A stretch of DNA of 58,768 nt from Actinomycetota bacterium (GCA_014239265.1 JAAZZH010000006.1:1-58768), one strand, 5' to 3'. Positions 38,754-49,323 are shown, counted from the first letter of the stretch. Numbers and translations are program-made. The notes: generated by a model not told the origin, from the sequence alone.

Positions 38754-39780
38754 AAGATATTGTTTTTTTTGTGTAGGTACAGGCGGTCATATATTTCCGG
38801 CTAAAAATCTAATAAAAAGATTATTGGAATCTGGTGTACCCGAGGAAGATATCATCATCGTTTCAGATAAAAGAGGGGTTAAGTACTTCGAAGATATGAC
38901 TGTCGAGATTATTCAAAAAGAATTTTTTATATCCACTAGAGGGATATTTGGATACTTAGTTAATATTGGTCAGTTCATCAGGACAATATGGGAGGTTTAC
39001 AAGGAACTTAAAACTGAAAAAATAAATACGGTATTAACTACCGGTGCATATATTGCTCCATATGCAGCACTAATAAGTTTGATACTTCGTTCGGAGTTTT
39101 ATATTCAAGAGCAAAATCAATATGCTGGCCTTGGCAATAGGGTAGCATCTTATTTTCCAAGTACTGTTTTTGAATCATTCCCTGAAACAAAAAATTTAAA
39201 TAGAAAAAATACTCTTTTTACTGGACCTATTTTGAATATAGATACCAAAAAAGTAATCGAAAAAAATACAAACAGAAACTTTACTATTGGGATACAAGGT
39301 GGAAGTCAAGGTTCAGAAGAAATAAACCAATTTATTTATAAATTTATTGAAGAATTTGATAACTATGATGTAGAGTTTCTTCATATTACTGGACCAATGA
39401 AAGCTAATACTATTAAGTTTGATAAATCTTTTTATCGTCAAGTTGAGTTTTTCTATGACATGAATGATTACTATCAATCTGTTGATTTCCAAATTTCCAG
39501 AGCTGGTGGTGGAATATTAGAAGCCGCGTATCTAAATATTCCTCAGTTGTTAATTCCATTCAAACATGGAACCACTGCAAGCCATCAGACTCTAAATGCT
39601 AACTATCTTGAAAAAAATGGAAATGCTAAAGTAGTAATTGAATACAAAGAATTTTCTGAATTAATACACAATATTTGTAAATATAAATTTGACTACTTGG
39701 ATGAAAACTTTTCATCGTATCAAATCAAGGTTGGAAATGATGATATCTTTAAAATTATCAGCGAAAGTAATAATGAATAG
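38749..39780 (+). CDS. murG: UDP-GlcNAc transferase MurG
   Basis: 'CVGTGGHIFPAKNLI', 'GIQGGSQGSEEIN', 'ISRAGGGILEAAYLNIPQLLIPF'; ORF-track start 38680 is too early. Confidence 0.9.
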   Translation, partial: NKRYCFFCVGTGGHIFPAKNLIKRLLESGVPEEDIIIVSDKRGVKYFEDMTVEIIQKEFFISTRGIFGYLVNIGQFIRTIWEVYKELKTEKINTVLTTGAYIAPYAALISLILRSEFYIQEQNQYAGLGNRVASYFPSTVFESFPETKNLNRKNTLFTGPILNIDTKKVIEKNTNRNFTIGIQGGSQGSEEINQFIYKFIEEFDNYDVEFLHITGPMKANTIKFDKSFYRQVEFFYDMNDYYQSVDFQISRAGGGILEAAYLNIPQLLIPFKHGTTASHQTLNANYLEKNGNAKVVIEYKEFSELIHNICKYKFDYLDENFSSYQIKVGNDDIFKIISESNNE

Positions 39781-41086
39781 TTATAAAAATGTATACATTT
39801 TGGGTATTGGTGGCACTGGTATGAGTTCAATAGCAAAATATATGTCCCAAGCAGGATTTAATGTAGGAGGGTATGATCAAAGAAAATCTTATATAACAAA
39901 TACTCTTGAACAAGAGAATATTAACATTGATTTTGACCTTGAGGATATAACGTACGACAAAGATACTTTATATATTTACTCAACGGCATTTAATTTAGCT
40001 AAAACGAATTTATTATCAAATACTGAAAGTAAAAACATACTCTCTCGGCCGGAGTTTCTTCAGGAATTAACTAAAGATTATTATGTTATCGGAGTAACTG
40101 GCACCCATGGAAAGACCTCCACAACAGCCTTACTTGCACACATATTTCATTACAATAAACGCAATGTTTCATATATCTTTGGGGGAGTCACTTCTTTTAA
40201 TGGAATTGGAGGACACTATGGAGCTGATAATAAAGTATTAATTTTAGAAGCAGATGAAGCATTCAATACTTTTAACAGTTTACATCTCGATGATTTATTA
40301 GTCACCAACATAGATGAGGACCACCTAGATTACTACTTAAATTTTGAAAATTTAATCAATGCGTTTAAAAATGTTATTGAGAATACAAGTAATAATGTAG
40401 TCTTAAATTTAGATAATTTGGAATTGAAAAAGTTAAAAATATCTAAAAAGGTTTATAGTTACTCATCTTCAGATGAATCTGAAATTATAATAAAAAATTC
40501 TGAGATTATTTCACATGACGGTACCGACTTCCTAATTGAAACAAGTATGATTGGAGATCATTTTAAATCAAATATTGCTGGAGCCATTTGTATTGCTTAT
40601 TTAAATGGAATCTCTATTGAAGATTCACTTCTAGCTATTAAACACTTTCCTGGTGTAAGACGAAGAGCAGAGTTTCTTGGATCCACTTCTGGCATAAGCA
40701 TTTACGATGACTATGGCCATCATCCTACTGAGATTGATGCCACAATTACTGCGCTAAAAAGCTACGTTAAAGGTAAGTTATATGTAGTATTTCAACCGCA
40801 CCGATACACAAGAACGCAAGAGCATTTAGAAAGATTCAGAATGTCATTACTAAAGGCAGACGAGGCCATTGTTGTTGACATTTATCCATCTGGTGAATTA
40901 CCTATTCCAGGTGTTTCGAGTAAAAATCTCGAGGATAAGAATATTAAATACATAAAGTCTATGAGGGCTGTGCCAAGTTATTTAAGAGGTAAGGTTAATA
41001 GTGGTGACGTAATCCTCACAATAGGTGCTGGAGATATTACACTATTAGGACCACAAATATTAAAGTATTTAGATGAAAAAAACTAG
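39773..41086 (+). CDS. murC: UDP-MurNAc--L-alanine ligase
   Basis: 'VYILGIGGTGMSSIAKYM', 'GVTGTHGKTSTTALLAHIF', 'YDDYGHHPTEI'; true start ATG 39773. Confidence 0.94.
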   Translation: MNSYKNVYILGIGGTGMSSIAKYMSQAGFNVGGYDQRKSYITNTLEQENINIDFDLEDITYDKDTLYIYSTAFNLAKTNLLSNTESKNILSRPEFLQELTKDYYVIGVTGTHGKTSTTALLAHIFHYNKRNVSYIFGGVTSFNGIGGHYGADNKVLILEADEAFNTFNSLHLDDLLVTNIDEDHLDYYLNFENLINAFKNVIENTSNNVVLNLDNLELKKLKISKKVYSYSSSDESEIIIKNSEIISHDGTDFLIETSMIGDHFKSNIAGAICIAYLNGISIEDSLLAIKHFPGVRRRAEFLGSTSGISIYDDYGHHPTEIDATITALKSYVKGKLYVVFQPHRYTRTQEHLERFRMSLLKADEAIVVDIYPSGELPIPGVSSKNLEDKNIKYIKSMRAVPSYLRGKVNSGDVILTIGAGDITLLGPQILKYLDEKN

Positions 41087-41933
41087 CATAAAACTTTCAG
41101 AGGTTACAACCTATAAATTTGGTGGTTATTGTCATAATTTTTTTGAAATCAATTCATTAAAACAGTTAGAGAATACTGTTTTTAATATCCGAGATAAAGA
41201 CTTAATAATACTTGGAAAGGGTTCAAATATAGTCTTCTCAGATGAAGGTTATGAAGGCACTATTATAAAGCCAGATTTTAATTTCATTGACTTAAATATA
41301 GAAAAGAATATTTTGAGTCTTGGTGCCTCTACTTACCTTCCTGATATTGCACGCTTTTCAAAAGATAACTCAATTAGTAGCCTTGAGTGGCTGATTGGCA
41401 TTCCTGGATCAGTTGGTGGCGCTGTTCAGATGAATGCTGGTGCATATGGATATGAATTTTCTGATCATATAAAATCAGTAACTTTTTACAATTTTGAAAC
41501 GAATAAAATTGAATCAGAAAGTAAAGACTTTTTTGAATTTTCATATAGAACTGCAAAAAATCTAAAGAATAAAATGGTCGTTTCTGTAGATTTCGCAGTA
41601 GAAAAAGGTGATCCTGTTGTGATCCAAAGTCAAGTGAGTGAATATCTTAATCGCAGAAAAAAAACACAACCTCCAGCGATATACAATGCTGGTAGTGTTT
41701 TCAAGAATCCCAAAGATGGATCAGCTGGTTATTTCATCGAAAAAGCTGGTCTTAAAGGCTTCTCAATAGGAGGGGTAGAAGTGAGTCAAAAACATGCTAA
41801 TTTCTTTGTTGCACAGAAAGATTCAAAAGCTCAGTCACTGTATGAATTAGTAAAATATGTAAAAGATATAGTTCATCAAAAATTTGATATTTCCTTAACG
41901 GAAGAGATTATATTTGCCGGTAAATTTAAATAA
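41073..41933 (+). CDS. murB: UDP-N-acetylenolpyruvoylglucosamine reductase
   Basis: 'LGKGSNIVFSDEGYEGTII', 'IPGSVGGAVQMNAGAYG', 'AGSVFKNPKDGSAGYFIEKAGLKG'. Confidence 0.94.
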   Translation: MKKTSIKLSEVTTYKFGGYCHNFFEINSLKQLENTVFNIRDKDLIILGKGSNIVFSDEGYEGTIIKPDFNFIDLNIEKNILSLGASTYLPDIARFSKDNSISSLEWLIGIPGSVGGAVQMNAGAYGYEFSDHIKSVTFYNFETNKIESESKDFFEFSYRTAKNLKNKMVVSVDFAVEKGDPVVIQSQVSEYLNRRKKTQPPAIYNAGSVFKNPKDGSAGYFIEKAGLKGFSIGGVEVSQKHANFFVAQKDSKAQSLYELVKYVKDIVHQKFDISLTEEIIFAGKFK

Positions 41934-41935
41934 AC

Positions 41936-42628
41936 ATGAACGAATTTAATCTCAATCAAATACGTTTTTTTAAATCGTTCCTAACTTTTGCATTGGTAGT
42001 ATTAGTTACTTCCTTAATAATCATTAATAGCTCGTCTCAAAAATTTCGTATTTCTGAAATAGATCACTCAATGGAAGATCAACTTTTTATGGAAAGTTTA
42101 AATTCATTATACGGAAGATCTATTTGGTTTGTTGATGAAAATTCTTTTGACCAGATTTATAAAGACAATCCTGACATTAAAAATCTAAACATAACTAAAA
42201 GATTGCCAAATAAGCTCATCATTTCGATTGATTTATACCAACAGCTTGCAAACTTAATAGATTTAAGGTCATCAGTTGAAACATACGCAATATTATATGA
42301 AAATGCATATATAGTAAGCACACTAAAAATTGATAAAACACTACCAATAGTCAAGATTGAAAATGGCCCAGTTGAAAGTGGTTTTAATGGTGAGTTGATA
42401 TCCCTTTTTAAGACACTAGATAACTATCAATACACCAAACAGTCTTTAGAGATCAAATATGACGGTGATGCATTCAACGCTTATTATGGTAAGACCACAT
42501 TTCAACTAGGAGATGCTGTTGACCTAGGAAGGAAAGCTTCAATACTTGGGACTTATCTCTCAGATAATAGTTGTGATGGTACAGTCAAGTTTTTAACATC
42601 AGAGTCGACAATCGAGAATTGTAAATAA
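41936..42628 (+). CDS. ftsQ: FtsQ/POTRA-domain cell division protein
   Basis: N-terminal TM, POTRA-like region, between murB and ftsZ. Confidence 0.78.
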   Translation: MNEFNLNQIRFFKSFLTFALVVLVTSLIIINSSSQKFRISEIDHSMEDQLFMESLNSLYGRSIWFVDENSFDQIYKDNPDIKNLNITKRLPNKLIISIDLYQQLANLIDLRSSVETYAILYENAYIVSTLKIDKTLPIVKIENGPVESGFNGELISLFKTLDNYQYTKQSLEIKYDGDAFNAYYGKTTFQLGDAVDLGRKASILGTYLSDNSCDGTVKFLTSESTIENCK

Positions 42629-42720
42629 TCTAAACCTAAACTATAGGTATAGATAAAATATTAAATATTTATTTGTTTAAGACGGTATTAATGATATTCT
42701 TTTTTTGAAAAAGGATTTTA

Positions 42721-43788
42721 ATGAAACAAAATAAAAAAAATACTAAACAAAAAGGAGTTAATTTAAACATGAGACCTAAAAATTACACAGCTGTAATCAA
42801 AGTAATGGGTGTTGGCGGTGGAGGTACAAATGCTGTCAATCGAATGATGAAAATGAATATTGGCGGAGTAGATTTTGTAGCTTGCAATACAGACGCACAA
42901 AGCCTACTTGGTTCAAAAGCTGATTTGAAACTTGATCTTGGTAGAAAATCAACAAGAGGCCTTGGTGCAGGTGCTAATCCTGAGGTCGGCCGACAAGCTG
43001 CTATCGATTCTGAAGAATTAATTATTGAAGCACTTAAAGGTTCGGATATGGTGTTTATTGCTGCTGGCGAAGGTGGTGGAACTGGTACTGGAGCTTCACC
43101 TGTCATTGCAAATATCGCACATGAATTAGGTGCATTAACTGTTGGTGTTGTAACTCGACCTTTCGGTTTCGAAGGAAGAAGAAGATCCGTTCAGGCTGAA
43201 GAAGGAATTCAGGCTTTAAGAGATGTAGTAGATACTCTAATTGTAATTCCTAACGATAGGTTATTACAAATAAGCGATAAAGACATAAAAGTAAGCGAAG
43301 CTTACATTAAATCTGATGAAATCTTAGCAAATGGTGTTAAAGGCATTACTGGACTAATAACAAATCCAGGTGTTATAAATGTTGATTTTGCAGATGTTAG
43401 AACAATACTTAAAGATGCAGGAAACGCAGTTCTTGGTATTGGTAGATCTACAGGAGAACAAAGAGCTCCAAATGCAGCACAAGCTGCAATATCTTCTCCA
43501 CTACTAGAAGCAAATATGGACGGTGCTGAAGGTGTTTTGATTACAATAGCAGGATCTGAAGACTTAAAACTTCAAGAAGTGAATGAAGCTGCAAGAGTAA
43601 TTACAGAACGTGCAGATGATAATGCTGAAATTATATTTGGTCACACAGTGGATGAAACCTTAGGTGATGCTGTTGAAGTAACTGTAGTTGCTGCCGGATT
43701 TGGGCCGAGACCAACAAGAAAGCCTAAAGATTTTGATGAAAATCAAGATACCGGAGGTGACGATCTTCCTGACTTCATCAAGGGATGA
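42721..43788 (+). CDS. ftsZ: Cell division protein FtsZ
   Basis: 'VMGVGGGGTNAVNRM', 'GEGGGTGTGASPVIA', C-terminal 'DDLPDFIKG'. Confidence 0.98.
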   Translation: MKQNKKNTKQKGVNLNMRPKNYTAVIKVMGVGGGGTNAVNRMMKMNIGGVDFVACNTDAQSLLGSKADLKLDLGRKSTRGLGAGANPEVGRQAAIDSEELIIEALKGSDMVFIAAGEGGGTGTGASPVIANIAHELGALTVGVVTRPFGFEGRRRSVQAEEGIQALRDVVDTLIVIPNDRLLQISDKDIKVSEAYIKSDEILANGVKGITGLITNPGVINVDFADVRTILKDAGNAVLGIGRSTGEQRAPNAAQAAISSPLLEANMDGAEGVLITIAGSEDLKLQEVNEAARVITERADDNAEIIFGHTVDETLGDAVEVTVVAAGFGPRPTRKPKDFDENQDTGGDDLPDFIKG

Positions 43789-44390
43789 TAGAGTCTTCTC
43801 TTATTGAACAAAGTTACTTTAGTAACAAAATTGATGGAAATAAATTAGCTGACATTTTAAGGAGCCAAAAACCGTCAGGTGAAATGCTCCTTAATGTTGC
43901 TCAAATGAATCAAACTCACAGTAATAAGATTGAGTATATTGAAGAAGAAGGTATTTTCACTTCTGATGGATTGATTACATCAACCAAAAATATATCACTA
44001 GTTATTCAAACGGCTGATTGCATGCCTGTATTAATACAAACAGAAGCATCAATTGCTGCCTTACATGTTGGCTGGAAAGGTTTACAAAATGATATTTTCA
44101 ACTTGGCTTTGAGGAAAATTACCGGAACTAACATTAAAGTCTCAGTTGGACCCCATGCTCAAAGCTGTTGCTATGAGATACAAAATGATGTAGCCCAATT
44201 GTTTCCTGAAAGTGTATTAAAAAGAAACAATAAAATATATTTAAACTTATCTAAACAAATTACAAATTTTTGCCAATTAAACGACATACAGATTCAAGTA
44301 TCAAAAAATTGTACTGTTTGTGATAATAACTTCTGGTCTTTTAGAGAAAATAAAACGACACAAAGACAGTATTCTTTCATATGGATATAA
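43785..44390 (+). CDS. YfiH/PgeF family (laccase-domain) protein
   Basis: 'VIQTADCMPVLI', 'ALHVGWKGL', 'VGPHAQSCCYEI'. Confidence 0.88.
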   Translation: MIESSLIEQSYFSNKIDGNKLADILRSQKPSGEMLLNVAQMNQTHSNKIEYIEEEGIFTSDGLITSTKNISLVIQTADCMPVLIQTEASIAALHVGWKGLQNDIFNLALRKITGTNIKVSVGPHAQSCCYEIQNDVAQLFPESVLKRNNKIYLNLSKQITNFCQLNDIQIQVSKNCTVCDNNFWSFRENKTTQRQYSFIWI

Positions 44391-44995
44391 AAAACTTAGA
44401 AAAAATAGTTGATACAATTTCAAAATTCAATGCAAGGTTATTACCTGTTGTTAAAAATCAGACTATAGAAGACATAAATAAATTAATTAATTTTGGAATT
44501 AAAGACCTGGGTGAAAATAGGTTAGATGAACTTCATCTACACCACAAACATTTCCCAGATAGTAATTATCACTTTATAGCACCACTCCAATCAAGAAAGA
44601 TAACTGAAATATTAAGCAAGTGTCTGACGTTACATTCGGTTTTCAGAGAGAAGGAGTTAGATGTAATTTCCAAAACCCATTCTGGTCAAAACATTTTCAT
44701 ACAGGTAAATATCGACAACGATCCCAATAAGAGTGGTATTAATAGAGATAAGTTAAACGATTTTATTGATTATTCTCTAACCCTTGGATTACAGCCAGTA
44801 GGTTTAATGTGCATACCTAATATGGAATCTGATAGGAAAGAGGTTTTTTCTTCAATGCAAAAATTAAATGAAAAAATAAAAATTCAGTATAAAGACTATC
44901 CAGGTGAACTTTCTATGGGCATGTCTGATGATTATGAGATTGCTCTAGATTACGGTGCTACAATAATCCGTGTAGGTAGTAAAATATTTTTATAA
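44381..44995 (+). CDS. YggS family PLP-binding protein
   Basis: 'LGENRLDEL', 'HFIAPLQSRKI', 'LSMGMSDDYEIALDYGATIIRVGSKIF'. Confidence 0.9.
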   Translation: MDIKNLEKIVDTISKFNARLLPVVKNQTIEDINKLINFGIKDLGENRLDELHLHHKHFPDSNYHFIAPLQSRKITEILSKCLTLHSVFREKELDVISKTHSGQNIFIQVNIDNDPNKSGINRDKLNDFIDYSLTLGLQPVGLMCIPNMESDRKEVFSSMQKLNEKIKIQYKDYPGELSMGMSDDYEIALDYGATIIRVGSKIFL

Positions 44996-45435
44996 TGTTA
45001 GAAAAATTCTTAATAGCAATTGGACTCAAGCAACCACAAAACGTAAGTATTAATGAATCACCTCAACAAAATAGGACAGTAAGACCTTCCACGGAAAACA
45101 GATTTTCTACAGATGAACAAGTTGGAGATGTCAGAATTCATAATCCGAAAGATGAAGTAGAGATTAAAGTACTGAAGTCCTTTAATGATATTCACAATTT
45201 AGGTAATGTTGTAAAAGAAGACTACATTGTTGCTATGGATATTCGAGATATATCCGATCAAACAGACCGCAGAAGAATTATAGATTTTGTAACAGGCATG
45301 GCTTTTATAAGCGATGCAAAAATTAGATCAATTAATAAAGATGGAGTTTATTTATTACTTCCTGCCTCAGCATCACTCCCATCTAGTGAAAGAGAAAGGC
45401 TCCAAACCTTGGGTCTTTACAATATTAATGTGTAG
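44995..45435 (+). CDS. sepF: Cell division protein SepF
   Basis: 'VLKSFNDIHNLGNVVKEDYIVAMDIRDISDQTDRRRIIDFVTGMAF'. Confidence 0.93.
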   Translation: MLEKFLIAIGLKQPQNVSINESPQQNRTVRPSTENRFSTDEQVGDVRIHNPKDEVEIKVLKSFNDIHNLGNVVKEDYIVAMDIRDISDQTDRRRIIDFVTGMAFISDAKIRSINKDGVYLLLPASASLPSSERERLQTLGLYNINV

Positions 45436-45694
45436 CTTACTGATACTTTTTTTCAGATTTTTCTCATATGCTCTATTCGCATGGATAATTTTAAGTTGGG
45501 TTCAAGTGTCGCCCGAGCATCCTCTTGGCCAAGTAAAATATGTATTAGATAAAGGTTTTACAAGAATTTTAGAGCCGATACGTTCAAGAATACCTACCCT
45601 TAGAATAGGTATGGCTGGTTTAGACTTATCACCGCTGGTTTTAATATTTGGAGTTAACCTGTTACAGCCTTATTTATTGAGAGCTGTTTGTTAA
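45428..45694 (+). CDS. YggT family membrane protein
   Basis: 'SYALFAWIILSWVQVSPEHPLGQVKYVLDKGFTRILEPIRSRIP'; start at ATG 45428 rather than 45314 (upstream part overlaps sepF). Confidence 0.85.
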   Translation: MCSLLILFFRFFSYALFAWIILSWVQVSPEHPLGQVKYVLDKGFTRILEPIRSRIPTLRIGMAGLDLSPLVLIFGVNLLQPYLLRAVC

Positions 45695-48600
45695 GACTTT
45701 TCAATTTGTATTGAAATCGTGTAGCTCAATAAATCTTCTATCCCAGGTTTTTTAACAGTAGAAAAACTTACTGAGAGAGTCTCATTTTGTATATAATTTA
45801 CATGCGATTCAATTGCTGAAAGCACTATTTCATCTTCAGAAGAGATAGTAGTAATGATTCTATCAGTGATGTCATAATCACTTTCTTTACGCAACTTCTG
45901 TATTAGGGAAACAATTTCTCTAGAGATTCTTTCTTCAAGCAACTCATCATCTATGTTTGTATCTAATGAAATTAGAAAATCATTAACAATATCTTGATTT
46001 GGCCTGTCAGCTGTCGCAACTAACTGTAAATCTAAACTGAGCAAATCAATTTTTTGGTTATCAAAACTAAAGGATTTAGTCTCAATAATATGTGCGATTT
46101 CATCTTGATTTAGAGAATCTAACTCTGATTTAAGTTTAGTAACATCTTTTCCAAGTTTCGGGCCTAATTCTTGATAGTTTGGTTTACAAACGTATTTAAC
46201 CCATTCAGATATATTGTTTTCAAAAATAATTTCTTTTACGTTTAGTTCGTTAAGTATTATGTGTTCAACATTCTTTATTTCATTTTGCAGGTTTATATCA
46301 TTAGTAACAACTTTTAAACTTCTTAAAGGTTGTTTATTAGGCATTTCTACATTGAGCCTTATATTTCTTGCCGATCTTATAATATCTTTAGCTGTTGAGA
46401 TTTCTTTTTCTAATTGAGTATTTATTAAGTTGTTATTTGCAACGGGATAGTTTTCATAGTGGATACTTGTATCTGCCTCTTCAACTAAGCCCTGATAAAT
46501 TTGCTCACAGATGAAGGGGAGTACAGGAGCCATTGTCTTTGAAAATTCTAATAAAACTTCATGCAAAGTTTTAAATGCATTTATTTTATCAAGATCATCA
46601 ACACCTTTTTCTTTCCAGAATCTTTTTCGGTTTGACCTAACATACCAATTTGTTAATTCCTCGATAAAACTTATTAGTGGTGGGATAACTTCATATAAAT
46701 AATAATTCTCCATTTTTTCGTTCACGGTTTTAATAAGTGATTGTAAAGTCGAAATAATCCACTGATCCATTAACGGCCTATTTTCAACAGGGTCAGCTTT
46801 ACTCAATTCTTCCATTGTAATTTCATCTGCATTTGCATAATTAGAGAAAAATGTAAAACTGTTCCATAGTGGTAAAATTACATTTCTAGTAACTAGCTGA
46901 ACACCTTCTTCTGAAAATTTAAGAGGTTCACCTCTTACAACTGGTGAATTTATTAAATAAGCTCTTAAGCTATCTCCACCATAGTTATTAAGTAATTCTT
47001 CAGGATCTGGATAATTTTTTAAACTTTTACTCATCTTCCTACCATCTTCAGCCAAAATCATTCCTGTAGTTATACAATTCTTAAAAGCTACTGAATCAAA
47101 TAATGCAACTGATAAAATTGTAAGAGTGTAAAACCATCCTCTTGTTTGATCAAGTCCCTCAGCAATAAAGTCTGCAGGAAAACCATCTAAAAAGTTTTCT
47201 TTATTTTCAAAAGGATAATGCTGTTGTCCATACGGCATAGAACCTGATTCAAACCAACAATCAAGAACTTCTGATGTTCTCACATATTTTTTACCTTTTA
47301 TCTCTAATTCAATGTCGTCTAAGTAGTGTTTATGAAGATCGTCTACCTTAACACCACTTAACTCTTCGAGTTCCTCAATAGAACCAATACAGATTTGATC
47401 AGTCGGATCTTCAGTGTTTATCCATACTGGAATACAGCTTCCCCAGTATCTATTTCTACTAATTGCCCAGTCACGAGCATTTCCAAGCCAATTTGAAAAA
47501 CGTTTTTCTCCTATAAAACCCGGTACCCAATGGGTTTCTTCATTTAGCTCAACCATACGATCTCTTATTTTTTCTACTCTCACAAACCAAGTAGGAATTG
47601 CTTTATATATTAAAGGAGTACCAGTTCTCCAACAGAAGGGGTACGAGTGCATTTCTGTCTTTTGGCTGAAAAGAGAACCACGTTCTTTTAGTTGGTTCAT
47701 TATTACTTTGTCTGCATCTTTTACATTTAATCCCTCAATACCATTAATTGAATTATCAAATTTACCTGACAGGGTAACTGGGTCAACAATCACGTCAATA
47801 TTTGCATTTTTAAGTGCATAAAAATCACTTTCACCATATGCGGGAGCTTGGGAAACTAAACCAGAGCCAGCTTCAGTGTTAGTGTCATCGCTATGAATTA
47901 ATCTAAATGCTCCATTGGAGTATTCGTGCTCATACTCACTGTATGCTGGTATGTATTCGGCACCAATCATATCTGCACCAATTGACTCATCTAGTACTTT
48001 ATATTCATAGTCCTTTAACTCTGAAATAAGATTTTTAGCTATCCAAAATATGTCATCTGCTATTTGAATTCTCAGATAGACTATCTCTTTTCCAATAGCT
48101 ATTGCTAAATTTCCTGGAATGCACCATGGGGTAGTTGTCCAGACTAAAAATTTATCTAATTCTTTTATTTTATTAAAGTCACCACGAGCTGTAAGTGTAA
48201 AAAATATTGAGGGGTCTTCAACATCTCTATAGTCCATATTGGCTTCAAAATTTGACAATGGAGTGGCTGCTGACCAAGAGTATGGTAAAACTTTATAATC
48301 TTTATATATTAAGTCATTTTCCCATAAGTTTTTGAATACCCACCAGACACTCTCCATGAAGTCAATATCCATAGTTTTGTAATCATTTTCAAAATCTACC
48401 CACCTACCAATTTTTCTTGTGACTCGTTCCCAATTTTCTGTGTTAGTTTGTACTTGACTTCTACATGCTTCATTGAACTTACCTATACCAAAATCATTAA
48501 TTTGCTGAGGATCATCTAACCCCAATTGTTTCTGTACCTCCATTTCGATAGGCAAACCATGTACATCCCAGCCGAATCGTCTTTCTACATAATATCCTCG

Positions 48601-48822
48601 CATAGTCCAATACCTTGGAACTATGTCCTTTATTACCCCTGCAAGTAGGTTGCCATAATGGGGGCTGCCTGTAGGAAATGGTGGTCCATCGTAGAATCTA
48701 AAAACTTTCTGATCTTTACGATTCTCCATTGAGTTATTAAATGCATTTATTTCATCCCAGTAAGCAGATATATTCTGTTCTTGGGATGCAAGATTAATGT
48801 TATTATTGACTCTTTTGAACAT
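45691..48822 (-). CDS. ileS: Isoleucyl-tRNA synthetase
   Basis: 'FYDGPPFPTGSPHYGNLLAGVIKD', 'RRFGWDVHGLPIEMEV', 'DGRKMSKSLKNYPDPEE'; eukaryote-like (type 2) style. Confidence 0.96.
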   Translation of the reverse strand: MFKRVNNNINLASQEQNISAYWDEINAFNNSMENRKDQKVFRFYDGPPFPTGSPHYGNLLAGVIKDIVPRYWTMRGYYVERRFGWDVHGLPIEMEVQKQLGLDDPQQINDFGIGKFNEACRSQVQTNTENWERVTRKIGRWVDFENDYKTMDIDFMESVWWVFKNLWENDLIYKDYKVLPYSWSAATPLSNFEANMDYRDVEDPSIFFTLTARGDFNKIKELDKFLVWTTTPWCIPGNLAIAIGKEIVYLRIQIADDIFWIAKNLISELKDYEYKVLDESIGADMIGAEYIPAYSEYEHEYSNGAFRLIHSDDTNTEAGSGLVSQAPAYGESDFYALKNANIDVIVDPVTLSGKFDNSINGIEGLNVKDADKVIMNQLKERGSLFSQKTEMHSYPFCWRTGTPLIYKAIPTWFVRVEKIRDRMVELNEETHWVPGFIGEKRFSNWLGNARDWAISRNRYWGSCIPVWINTEDPTDQICIGSIEELEELSGVKVDDLHKHYLDDIELEIKGKKYVRTSEVLDCWFESGSMPYGQQHYPFENKENFLDGFPADFIAEGLDQTRGWFYTLTILSVALFDSVAFKNCITTGMILAEDGRKMSKSLKNYPDPEELLNNYGGDSLRAYLINSPVVRGEPLKFSEEGVQLVTRNVILPLWNSFTFFSNYANADEITMEELSKADPVENRPLMDQWIISTLQSLIKTVNEKMENYYLYEVIPPLISFIEELTNWYVRSNRKRFWKEKGVDDLDKINAFKTLHEVLLEFSKTMAPVLPFICEQIYQGLVEEADTSIHYENYPVANNNLINTQLEKEISTAKDIIRSARNIRLNVEMPNKQPLRSLKVVTNDINLQNEIKNVEHIILNELNVKEIIFENNISEWVKYVCKPNYQELGPKLGKDVTKLKSELDSLNQDEIAHIIETKSFSFDNQKIDLLSLDLQLVATADRPNQDIVNDFLISLDTNIDDELLEERISREIVSLIQKLRKESDYDITDRIITTISSEDEIVLSAIESHVNYIQNETLSVSFSTVKKPGIEDLLSYTISIQIEKS

Positions 48823-48945
48823 ATCTTTAAAATTTTAAAGCTTTTTAGATTAAATATGTCATTAATAAAGATTATTTAAAAGTTTATAAAATACTTAACT
48901 TTTCCTGGAAATTTACTAAGCTATTTAAATTAATAGGAAATATAT

Positions 48946-49323
48946 ATGACAAGAAAACTTTCAGCTAATACGGTTAATAAATTTAAGAAAAAACTTGAAC
49001 AAGAACAAATAAACTTGAAAGCCATTTTAGAAAGACACCAAGAAGAACGTGAAAAAGTCAGGCTTTCTGAAGGTTCAGCAGAAAGAAGTCCAGATCCATC
49101 AGAAGCTGATGGTGGTTCCATGGCTTTTGAATTAGAAAAAGAGTTAACATTAGATGAAAATACAAAATATCTCTTGAATCAAGTTGAGCACGCACTTTTT
49201 CTCATAAAGAAGAAAAAATACGGTATTTGTGAAAATTGTGGAGTTGCTATTCCGGTAGCAAGACTTGAGGCTTTGCCTTATTCATCAAACTGTAAAGATT
49301 GCGCCCTTTTAATTGATTCTTAA
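48946..49323 (+). CDS. TraR/DksA family zinc-finger protein
   Basis: 'YGICENCGVAIPVARLEALPYSSNCKDCA'. Confidence 0.88.
   Translation: MTRKLSANTVNKFKKKLEQEQINLKAILERHQEEREKVRLSEGSAERSPDPSEADGGSMAFELEKELTLDENTKYLLNQVEHALFLIKKKKYGICENCGVAIPVARLEALPYSSNCKDCALLIDS

Noticed and set aside
42783-43106. 107-aa antisense ORF within ftsZ
   Set aside because: Antisense of glycine-rich FtsZ coding sequence gives Pro/Ala/Ser-rich artefact.
47414-47821. 135-aa plus-strand ORF within ileS
   Set aside because: Shadow ORF of conserved ileS codons; no domain or RBS support.
48823-48945. T-box riboswitch upstream of ileS
   Set aside because: Actinobacterial ileS can have a T-box, but the divergent gap is only about 123 bp and I see no specifier/antiterminator elements.
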